A stretch of DNA of 6,686 bases, taken from NCBI GenBank assembly GCA_001778055.1, contig MFFY01000016.1:1-6686 (forward strand), read 5' to 3'. Of this stretch, positions 1 to 5,847 are shown in pieces. Under the pieces are notes generated by a model that saw only the letters and a list, made by a program, of their open reading frames with translations, searched no databases and had not been told where the DNA came from. The number at the start of each line of letters is the position of its first letter. Positions within the stretch are counted from its first letter, which is position 1. This stretch comes from Candidatus Falkowbacteria bacterium RIFCSPLOWO2_12_FULL_45_13. GTDB lineage: Bacteria > Patescibacteriota > Patescibacteriia > Patescibacteriales > GWC2-42-12. The position numbers and the translations under genes are program-made.

Positions 1-46
1 TGTTTTTTGGCCGTTAAGGTCGGCCCTTATCCCTATTATCTCATAA

Positions 47-262
47 TTAACTAATTTTTTATATATTTTTGCGCAAACGCGTAAGTCCTATATAGATAAA
101 AACGGCGTTAAGAATTATATCGGCGGCAACGTGCTGATGGAAATCGGTTTCGCCTATAAAAAAATCTTTTTTTACAACGATATTCCAAAAATGCCGTATA
201 CGGATGAACTCATCGCCATGAAGCCGATCGTCATAAACGGCAACTTGAGGAAAATCTTATGA
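47..262 (+). pseudogene. 3' remnant of a nucleoside 2-deoxyribosyltransferase-like gene
   Basis: A frame open from a stop at 44-46 to TGA at 260-262 encodes about 70 residues. The part from about 92 onward is clearly protein-like: IDKNGVKNYIGGN, then VLMEIGFAYKKIFFYND, IPKMPYTDEL and KPIVINGNL. I recognise this as the C-terminal half of a small family, common in archaea and CPR bacteria, related to nucleoside 2-deoxyribosyltransferases; the name comes from memory of the family. The N-terminal half, which carries the nucleotide-fold start, is missing. Upstream the frame degenerates into AT-rich sequence. A short match to the expected Ala-Asp-Ala stretch (GCA AAC GCG, 73-81) lies in another frame, which suggests a frameshift plus small deletion. 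There is no plausible start apart from GTG 131 or ATG 137, either of which would yield only a fragment. The stop overlaps the next gene's ATG (ATGA), so the operon junction survived the decay. A start outside the window with a sequencing error is a less likely alternative. Confidence 0.6.
247..250 (+). promoter_or_regulatory. Shine-Dalgarno site for the nucleotidyltransferase gene
   Basis: GAGG lies eight bases before ATG 259, inside the end of the upstream gene remnant. It fixes the start codon. The other genes here have AT-rich leaders with no comparable site, so this one stands out. Confidence 0.6.
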
Positions 263-717
263 ACCGCGGTAAAGCTCTATTTTCGGCCAAGTTTAAAAAA
301 AAGAAAACCGTCATGGTCTTCGGCACGTTTGACCTTCTGCATCCGGGGCATAAATATCTTTTGCGTCAGGCCAAAAAGCTCGCGCCTTATTTAATCGTTG
401 TAATCGCCCGCGACCGTACGGTCAGTACATTAAAAGGCAAACTGCCATATCACGATGAAAGACAGCGCCAGCAGGCCGTTACGAGCTTAAATTTAGCCGA
501 TCAAGCGATATTTGGCAGTTTAACCGATAAATTCGCCGCCATAAAAAAATATCGGCCGGATATCATCTGCCTGGGCTATGATCAGATAAACTTTACCGAT
601 CAACTTGAACAAAAATTAAAAAAATTAAATCTAAAGACTAAAATAGTCCGCCTAAAATCTTTTAAGCCGGATAAATATAAAACCTCAATCTTAAAAAATG
701 GCAAATTAAAAAATTAA
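259..717 (+). CDS. cytidylyltransferase-family nucleotidyltransferase, probable FAD synthase (RibL-like)
   Basis: This 152-residue protein belongs to the small HxGH nucleotidyltransferase family. It probably transfers AMP from ATP to FMN to make FAD in the cytosol, as archaeal RibL does. The N-terminal motif GTFDLLHPGH (residues 22-31) carries the catalytic HxGH. ARDRTV (50-55), the KGKLP segment (59-63) and LGYDQ (105-109) resemble RibL more than the glycerol-3-phosphate cytidylyltransferase TagD, although TagD-like activity cannot be excluded. The usual C-terminal ISSTxI motif is replaced by KYKTSIL (139-145). Length is normal for a single-domain enzyme. The start at 259 is supported by a GAGG Shine-Dalgarno eight bases upstream (247-250), the only good one in the window, and by the ATGA overlap with the preceding remnant, which suggests translational coupling. 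The Lys-rich residues 11-16 precede the first beta strand; an internal ATG at residue 19 would cut into that strand and is unlikely. Confidence 0.8.
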   Translation: MNRGKALFSAKFKKKKTVMVFGTFDLLHPGHKYLLRQAKKLAPYLIVVIARDRTVSTLKGKLPYHDERQRQQAVTSLNLADQAIFGSLTDKFAAIKKYRPDIICLGYDQINFTDQLEQKLKKLNLKTKIVRLKSFKPDKYKTSILKNGKLKN

Positions 718-739
718 AGCTCACGCGAGGATTACCGTG

Positions 740-760
740 ATTCATTATTCATAATTCATA
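740..760 (+). repeat. tandem 7-bp repeat ATTCAT(T/A), three copies
   Basis: Three exact-length units begin at 740, 747 and 754: ATTCATT, ATTCATA, ATTCATA. They occupy the gap before serS and end four bases before its ATG. Short AT-rich heptamer arrays of this kind are, as I recall, frequent between genes in CPR genomes. There is no Shine-Dalgarno in this leader, so the array is also the immediate translation-initiation region of serS. Any role is unknown. Confidence 0.7.
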
Positions 761-764
761 TTTT

Positions 765-2081
765 ATGCTGGATATTAAATTCATCAAACAAAACCGGGCC
801 AAAGTGGAACAAGCGGCCAAAAATAAAAATGTTAAAATTAATCTGGAAAAACTGTTTGAGCTTGATGATCGTAAAAAAAAGCTGCAAACTAAAATCGGAG
901 AATTAAGGACCGAAAAAAATAAGCTGGCCGATTCTTTTAAGGAAAGCAAGCCGACCGGCGAGCAAATCGCCCAGGGCAAAAAAATAAAAAATGACATCGT
1001 CAGTTTTGAAAATGAACTGGAGGACTTGAGCCGCGAATACACCGAGCTCTTGTATCAGCTGCCCAATATCGTTTCCGACGATACCCCGGTCGGCCCGGAC
1101 GAAACCGGCAATAAAATTTTAAGGCGGATCGGGGAAATTCCAAAATTTGATTTTCCGCCCGAAGATCACGTTAAATTGGGCCGCCTGCATAAGATCATAG
1201 ACACGGAAAAATCCACCGCTATTTCCGGCTTAAGATTTAATTATTTATTCGGTGAGGCCGCGCTATTGCAATTCGCTCTAGTCCAATTCGTTTTTGAAAC
1301 CTTAGCCGACCAAAAAATTATCAGCCAGCTGGCCAAAAAATCCGGTAATCCATCGGCCAAGACCTTTATCCCGGTGGTGCCGCCGGTAATCGCCAAGGCC
1401 GAGATCATGAAAAAAATGGACCGGTTTGACCCAGTTGATGACCGCTATTATTTACAACAAGACGACGCGCTCTTGGTGGGCAGCGCCGAGCATACCATGG
1501 GCCCGCTCCATCTTAATGAAATAATCAAAGAAGAGGATTTGCCTATAAGATATATCGGTTATTCAACCGCTTTCAGGCGAGAAGCCGGTTCCTATGGCAA
1601 AGACACGACCGGCATCTTAAGGCGCCATCAATTTGATAAACTGGAAATGGAATGTTTTACCATGCCGCAACATGGCCTCCTGGAACAAGAATTTATCGTG
1701 GCCGCGCAGGAATACCTGGTGTCTCAACTAGAGATTCCTTATCAAGTGGTTTTAAAATGCACCGGCGATATCGGCGGCAAAGCCGATTACCGTGCCGTGG
1801 ATATTGAGTGCTATCTGCCCGGACAAGGCAAATACCGCGAAACCCACACGGCTGATTACATGACTGATTTTCAAGCCCGCCGGCTTAATACCAGATATAA
1901 AGCCCGGGACGGCCACAAAAGTTTTGTGCACATGAATGATGCCACCGCCTTTGCCATCGGCCGGACCCTAATCGCCATCATGGAAAACCACCAGCAAGCC
2001 GACGGCTCCATAAAGATTCCCCAAGCCTTGCATAAGTATTTGCCCGGGGGTCTGAAAGTAATCGGTAAAAAGAAAAAATAA
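765..2081 (+). CDS. serS: seryl-tRNA synthetase
   Basis: Class II aminoacyl-tRNA synthetase that charges tRNA-Ser with serine in the cytosol; 438 residues, close to the usual 420-430. The N-terminal MLDIKFIKQN start is typical and supports ATG 765. Residues about 30-105 are Lys/Glu-rich and match the tRNA-binding coiled-coil arm. Motif 2 is visible as AFRREAGSYGKDTTG (FRRE at 270-273), followed by the RRHQFDKLEM stretch. Motif 3 is GRTLIAIMENHQQADG, with the catalytic Arg at 400. Two signature sites are unusual. The serine-binding TxE element reads SAEHTMGPLH (240-249), with Ser for Thr and an altered tail. The segment before motif 3 reads HMNDATAFAIGR instead of the common HTLNGSGLAVGR. Both variants fit the CPR-type SerRS I remember, so they are probably lineage features and not damage. 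The protein ends in a Lys-rich tail. No Shine-Dalgarno is seen; the leader is the ATTCAT repeat. Confidence 0.97.
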   Translation: MLDIKFIKQNRAKVEQAAKNKNVKINLEKLFELDDRKKKLQTKIGELRTEKNKLADSFKESKPTGEQIAQGKKIKNDIVSFENELEDLSREYTELLYQLPNIVSDDTPVGPDETGNKILRRIGEIPKFDFPPEDHVKLGRLHKIIDTEKSTAISGLRFNYLFGEAALLQFALVQFVFETLADQKIISQLAKKSGNPSAKTFIPVVPPVIAKAEIMKKMDRFDPVDDRYYLQQDDALLVGSAEHTMGPLHLNEIIKEEDLPIRYIGYSTAFRREAGSYGKDTTGILRRHQFDKLEMECFTMPQHGLLEQEFIVAAQEYLVSQLEIPYQVVLKCTGDIGGKADYRAVDIECYLPGQGKYRETHTADYMTDFQARRLNTRYKARDGHKSFVHMNDATAFAIGRTLIAIMENHQQADGSIKIPQALHKYLPGGLKVIGKKKK

Positions 2082-2086
2082 ATTTT

Positions 2087-2134
2087 ATGAATCTCATTCA
2101 AAACATTGAACCTTTCTTTAAGAAACATCCATAA
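2087..2134 (+). CDS. 15-codon mini-ORF in the serS-ddl gap (possible leader peptide)
   Basis: ATG 2087 to TAA 2134 encodes MNLIQNIEPFFKKHP. It starts five bases after the serS stop and ends five bases before the ddl ATG, so it fills nearly the whole 58-bp gap. Its start context (AATTTTATG) resembles that of the next gene (AAAATTATG). It could be a translated coupling leader, the stub of a deleted gene, or chance. There is no ribosome binding site and no family match that I know of. Confidence 0.2.
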   Translation: MNLIQNIEPFFKKHP

Positions 2135-2139
2135 AAATT

Positions 2140-4686
2140 ATGCCTAAATTTACCATCGCGCTTTTATGCGGCGGGCCGTCCTTAGAGCGCGCTATTTCCT
2201 TGAATTCGGCGCGCACGGTCTTAGATCATTTAACGTCCGACAAAATTGAAATTTTGCCGGTTTATTTTGATCATAAAAAAAACGCTTTCGCAATTTCCCG
2301 CGCCCAGCTTTATTCCAACACGCCGGCGGATTTTGATTTTAAACTTAAACAAACTTCTCGCGCATTAACGTCAAAAAAATTAATTGATTTTTTGAAAAAA
2401 GTTTATATTACTTTTCCGGTAATTCACGGCCAGTTTGGAGAAGACGGTGAAATTCAAAAATTTCTAGAAAACCATAATCTGCCTTTTATCGGCTCCTCGT
2501 CAGCCGCCTGCCGGCTGGCTTTTGACAAGCATATTTCTAATGAATACATAAAGAAGAAAGGATTTTATACACTGCCCTCCCTGCTGCTATTAAAAAGAAA
2601 CTTTAGCGCTCATAAGCGAGAAATCGCTGAATTTTTTAAAAAGCATAAAATAAAGCGCGCCATCGTTAAGCCGGCCGGTGGCGGCTCAAGCATCGCGGTT
2701 TATTCAATAGCTGATCCTGACGCCGCCCTAATGGCAAGCCAAGAGATATTTTCTAAAGACGAGGGCACCAGAGTGGTTTTAGAGCCTTTTTGTCAGGGTA
2801 AAGAATTTACCGTGATTATCCTGGAAAATCGGACTGGCCAGCCGGTCGCCATTCTGCCCACAGAAATTGAGATGTCTTATAAAGATAATCAAATTTTTGA
2901 CTACCGCAGAAAATATTTAGCCAATCGCCAGGTGGTTTATCATTGCCCGCCCAGATTTTCCGAGAAAATAATTATTAAAATTCAAAAACAAGCCGAAGAA
3001 CTTTTTAAATTATTTGCCATGCGAGACTTCGCCCGTTTTGACGGCTGGCTTTTACCCGACGGCCGGATTTGGTTTTCCGATTTTAATCCGATTTCCGGCA
3101 TGGAGCAGAATAGCTTCTTATTTATGCAATCATCCCGGTTAGGCATGAGCCATCGCGATTTACTGCAATATGTTTTAGTTAACTCTTGTCGCCGGCAAGG
3201 CATTAGTTTGCCTCTGGCTATTCGGCAGCCGACGCCCAAACCGCCACGGCGGAAAAAAATCAATGTTATTTTCGGCGGCAAAACGGCCGAACGGCAGGTA
3301 TCGGTCATGAGCGGAACCAATGTTTGGTTAAAATTGAAAAGGTCGGCCAAATATAACCCGCAGCCTTATTTGCTTGATACTAAGGATAATGTCTGGCGCT
3401 TGCCCTATACGCTGACGCTCAATCACACGGTGGAAGAAATCACCCAAGCCTGCCGCCAGGCTAAGCTAAACCAAAAACGTTTAAAAAAATTAACCGCCAA
3501 AATAATCAGCCGTCTGCAAGTTGAAAAAAAAGATTTGTCCGAACCTTGGTTTTTGCCGGAAAAAATGTCGTTAAAAAAATTTGTTCAAAAATCGCCTTAT
3601 GTTTTTATCGCCCTGCATGGCGGAATAGGGGAGAATGGCCAGCTGCAAAAAATGCTGGAACTGACGAATAAGCCTTTTAATGGATCAGACTCGACCGCGT
3701 CTGAACTTTGTATGAATAAATTCGCTACCAGCCAAGCCTTGGCCGGCCTGGAGCAAGAGGGGATAGACACGGCCAAAAAAAAAGTGGTTGAACTTAATTT
3801 TTTAAAAAAATTTAAAAATCAGGATTTTACGAAATATTGGCGATACTTGCTGAAGGAACTGGGCGGGTCTAGCCTTATAGTTAAGCCGCTTGACGACGGC
3901 TGCAGTGCCGGCATCGCGCGGCTTTACCATGCCAATGATTTAAAAATTTATTTGGATTATGTTTTCCGCATTTCAAACTATCCGGGAATTGTCATGCTGG
4001 AGGGAGCGACGCCAGGAGCGACCGATAGCATCTCTTATATATTAGTAAATAAGAGATGCTATCGCTCCCCCCGGCTCAAGGCCGGGGTACGCTCCAGAAT
4101 GACAAAAAATGAGTTCTCGGACAGTCTAAGGGATGGTCATTTCATCCCCGACGGCAGATTAACCAACCAGCATGGTATAATTGAAATGCCAACCCGGCCC
4201 ATGCGGAAAATAATGTTTGAAAAATTTATCGCCACGGACAAAGTTCAGGTCATAAACAATAAATTAAATTGGCAGAAGAATACCGGCTGGATTGAAATCA
4301 CTGTCGGCTTACTGGAGAAGCGGGAAGGGCCGCAAGCTTTTAATCCCAGCCTGACCGTAGCTTCAGGCAATGTGCTGACCTTGGAAGAAAAATTCCAGGG
4401 CGGTACGGGCGTTAACATCACGCCCCCGCCAGCGTTTTACGTCAGGCCGTCGGCTGTCAGAGCGGCCAAAATTAGAACGGAAAAAGTGGCTCAAAGATTG
4501 GGCATAAAAGGCTATGGACGAATTGACGCTTTTATGAACGTAACCAGCGGCGAATTGATTATTATTGAGGCTAACACTTTGCCCGCCTTGACCCCGTCTA
4601 CGGTAATTTTCCATCAAGCTTTAGCGGAAACGCCGCCTCTCTATCCCTTGAAATTTTTAGAAAAGATAGTGGGAAATAATTATTAA
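2140..4686 (+). CDS. ddl: tandem (two-domain) D-alanine--D-alanine ligase-like ATP-grasp protein
   Basis: D-Ala-D-Ala ligase makes the dipeptide that ends peptidoglycan stem peptides. Ordinary Ddl is 300-370 residues; this 848-residue protein contains two complete Ddl-like modules. Module 1 (about 1-345) has CGGPSLERAISLNSA (10-24, with the conserved Glu16), HGQFGEDG (96-103), the ATP-grasp VKPAGGGSSIAV (Lys177), LEPF (Glu215), and metal-site positions Asp301, Asp314 (usually Glu) and Asn316 in DFNPISGME. A Pro/Arg/Lys linker (about 348-373) follows. Module 2 has FGGKTAERQVSVMSG (Glu384), HGGIGENG (493-500, Asn in place of Asp), VKPLDDGCSAGI (Lys582), FEKFIATD (Glu694), EEKFQGGTGVNITPPP (749-764), GRIDAF (Asp796) and EANTLPALTPST (Glu810, Asn812). 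Module 2 therefore keeps the standard metal ligands, while module 1 is more diverged. Residues 618-654 are encoded by a palindromic repeat. The gene has no Shine-Dalgarno. It lies nine bases upstream of the aminotransferase gene and probably forms an operon with it and the Mur-like gene. Confidence 0.9.
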   Translation: MPKFTIALLCGGPSLERAISLNSARTVLDHLTSDKIEILPVYFDHKKNAFAISRAQLYSNTPADFDFKLKQTSRALTSKKLIDFLKKVYITFPVIHGQFGEDGEIQKFLENHNLPFIGSSSAACRLAFDKHISNEYIKKKGFYTLPSLLLLKRNFSAHKREIAEFFKKHKIKRAIVKPAGGGSSIAVYSIADPDAALMASQEIFSKDEGTRVVLEPFCQGKEFTVIILENRTGQPVAILPTEIEMSYKDNQIFDYRRKYLANRQVVYHCPPRFSEKIIIKIQKQAEELFKLFAMRDFARFDGWLLPDGRIWFSDFNPISGMEQNSFLFMQSSRLGMSHRDLLQYVLVNSCRRQGISLPLAIRQPTPKPPRRKKINVIFGGKTAERQVSVMSGTNVWLKLKRSAKYNPQPYLLDTKDNVWRLPYTLTLNHTVEEITQACRQAKLNQKRLKKLTAKIISRLQVEKKDLSEPWFLPEKMSLKKFVQKSPYVFIALHGGIGENGQLQKMLELTNKPFNGSDSTASELCMNKFATSQALAGLEQEGIDTAKKKVVELNFLKKFKNQDFTKYWRYLLKELGGSSLIVKPLDDGCSAGIARLYHANDLKIYLDYVFRISNYPGIVMLEGATPGATDSISYILVNKRCYRSPRLKAGVRSRMTKNEFSDSLRDGHFIPDGRLTNQHGIIEMPTRPMRKIMFEKFIATDKVQVINNKLNWQKNTGWIEITVGLLEKREGPQAFNPSLTVASGNVLTLEEKFQGGTGVNITPPPAFYVRPSAVRAAKIRTEKVAQRLGIKGYGRIDAFMNVTSGELIIIEANTLPALTPSTVIFHQALAETPPLYPLKFLEKIVGNNY
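3991..4103 (+). repeat. 113-bp intragenic palindromic element (two inverted modules) within ddl
   Basis: The plus-strand left arm (3991-4038) and the reverse complement of the right arm (4049-4103) share the order GTCAT(G/T)CTGGAG, GGAGCG, a spacer, GGAGCG, then ATAGCATCTCTTAT. The inner 16 bases pair perfectly (4023-4038 with 4049-4064) around a 10-base loop. The left arm has a short spacer and a 12-bp-period duplication of GGAGCGAC (4003-4010, 4015-4022). The right arm's longer spacer carries a second GC-rich hairpin, CCCCGGC/GCCGGGG (4069-4075/4081-4087). The whole block is read in frame as Ddl residues 618-654 without a stop. The GTCATTCTG...AGCG...ATCTCTT pattern resembles dispersed small repeats I recall from other bacterial genomes. 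No clear target duplication is seen. Confidence 0.8.
4069..4087 (+). repeat. GC-rich hairpin nested in the right arm of the palindromic element
   Basis: A perfect 7-bp stem, CCCCGGC with GCCGGGG, encloses the loop TCAAG. It is not followed by a T-run on either strand, so it is not an intrinsic terminator. It has no counterpart in the left arm, which means the two arms differ by insertion or loss of this spacer. Confidence 0.7.
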
Positions 4687-4695
4687 TTATAGTCC

Positions 4696-5847
4696 ATGTT
4701 CACCCGCACCAAAAACTTGCAATTGAGCGTCATTAAACAGATGGAATTAAAGGCCGCTCGATATCCGGACGTAATTTCCCTGGCCCAGGGCATTCCCAGC
4801 TTTGATACCCCGGCCGGCATCAAGCGGCGGGTTGAGCGGGCTCTGAATAATGGCGTAGTGGCCAAATATTCTTTATCTCCCGGCCTGCCGGAATTAAGAG
4901 AAATGATTGAAATCGCCTTGGCCGAAGATAAGATGTATTATGATTGGCAAAAAGAAATTATCGTTACAGTCGGTTCAATTGAAGCTATCACGGCTTCAAT
5001 TTTAGCCATCAGCCAGCCGGGCGATGAAATTATCCTGCCTTCGCCCAGTTATACCTCATACCGGGAAGCGGTCTTTCTGGCCGGCTGTACGCCGGTTTAC
5101 GCGCCTTTAAACGAAAGCACGGGCTGGGCTTTTGAGTTTGATAAATTTGAAAAAGCTGTCACGGCTAAAACCAAGGCCATACTATTTTGTAATCCCAATA
5201 ACCCCACCGGCACGATTTATGATCGCGAGCAATTGACCAGACTGGCGCGCCTGGCGGAAAAATATAGTTTCTTTATCATGGCTGACGAAGTCTATAAGGA
5301 TTTTATTTATGACGGTCATGGCAAGTTCTTCTCCCCGGCCGAAATAACCGTCTTGAGGAAAAAAGTGATTAGAATCTTCAGTTTTTCCAAAACTTACGCC
5401 ATGACCGGCTGGCGCGTCGGCTTTGTCCATAGCGACGAATCCGTTATCAAGGAAATTTTAAAGGCGCACGACTCGCTGGTTACCTGCGCTCCGGTTATCT
5501 CGCAATACGCCGCCATGGGAGCTTTAGAAATGGGGGAGAGCGATATATTAAAATTTAAAACAGAGTACCGGCGCCGCCGGGATATAATCTGCTCGCGGCT
5601 CGATAAATTAAATAAATTTTTTAGTTATATAAAACCCAATAGCGCCTACTTTGTTTTTCCCAAAATTCTCCATCAATCTGACTCAACGGCCTTTGCCCTG
5701 GACTTACTGGACAAAATTCAAGTTGCCGTGGTGCCGGGCGCGGCCTTCGGACCCAGCGGCGAGGGCCATGTCAGATTGAGCTTCGGCCGGACAGCGGAGC
5801 AGATCAACGGCGCCTTTGATAGGATAGAAAAGTATTTTAAAATATGA
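4696..5847 (+). CDS. PLP-dependent aminotransferase, class I/II (aspartate aminotransferase-like)
   Basis: A 383-residue fold-type I aminotransferase of normal length for the aspartate aminotransferase Ib/I-gamma groups. It would move an amino group between an amino acid and a 2-oxo acid in the cytosol. Visible signatures are SLAQGIPSFDTP near the N-terminus, NPNNPTG (166-172), ADEVYKDF with Asp197 that binds the pyridine nitrogen, SFSKTYAMTGWRVGF with the PLP-binding Lys232, and HVRLSF with Arg360 that holds the substrate carboxylate. Substrate choice cannot be read from sequence: aspartate, aromatic, alanine or LL-diaminopimelate-type activity are all possible. The position between Ddl and a MurF relative suggests supply of a peptidoglycan amino acid or its precursor, but that is inference. 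The start at 4696 is nine bases after the ddl stop and has no Shine-Dalgarno. The stop TGA (5845-5847) overlaps the next ATG, which implies co-translation. Confidence 0.93.
   Translation: MFTRTKNLQLSVIKQMELKAARYPDVISLAQGIPSFDTPAGIKRRVERALNNGVVAKYSLSPGLPELREMIEIALAEDKMYYDWQKEIIVTVGSIEAITASILAISQPGDEIILPSPSYTSYREAVFLAGCTPVYAPLNESTGWAFEFDKFEKAVTAKTKAILFCNPNNPTGTIYDREQLTRLARLAEKYSFFIMADEVYKDFIYDGHGKFFSPAEITVLRKKVIRIFSFSKTYAMTGWRVGFVHSDESVIKEILKAHDSLVTCAPVISQYAAMGALEMGESDILKFKTEYRRRRDIICSRLDKLNKFFSYIKPNSAYFVFPKILHQSDSTAFALDLLDKIQVAVVPGAAFGPSGEGHVRLSFGRTAEQINGAFDRIEKYFKI

Noticed and set aside
9..25. GGCCG/CGGCC inverted repeat as a terminator
   Set aside because: The stem is only 5 bp, and the T-run precedes it on the plus strand with no T-run following on either strand, so it does not fit an intrinsic terminator.
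69..97. TTGCGC ... TATAGAT as a promoter for the nucleotidyltransferase gene
   Set aside because: The spacing is about right, but it lies inside the decaying upstream coding sequence and in AT-rich DNA where such matches are frequent. There is no supporting evidence.
721..740. TCACG/CGTGA stem in the gap before serS
   Set aside because: A 5-bp stem with a 10-base loop and no T-run; too weak to call a terminator or riboswitch.
749..1042. Antisense open frame over the serS N-terminus
   Set aside because: It is rich in Ser/Leu/Phe, as expected from the complement of Lys/Glu-rich coiled-coil codons. The serS protein on the plus strand is certain. The same reasoning dismisses the antisense frames at 1871-2128, 2982-3350, 4363-4617, 4683-4865 and 5182-5430.
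4130..4148. GGGATG/CATCCC small hairpin downstream of the palindromic element as part of the same element
   Set aside because: The 6-bp stem shows no sequence similarity to the element's modules, and DGHFIPDGRL looks like native protein. Kept outside the element's boundary.
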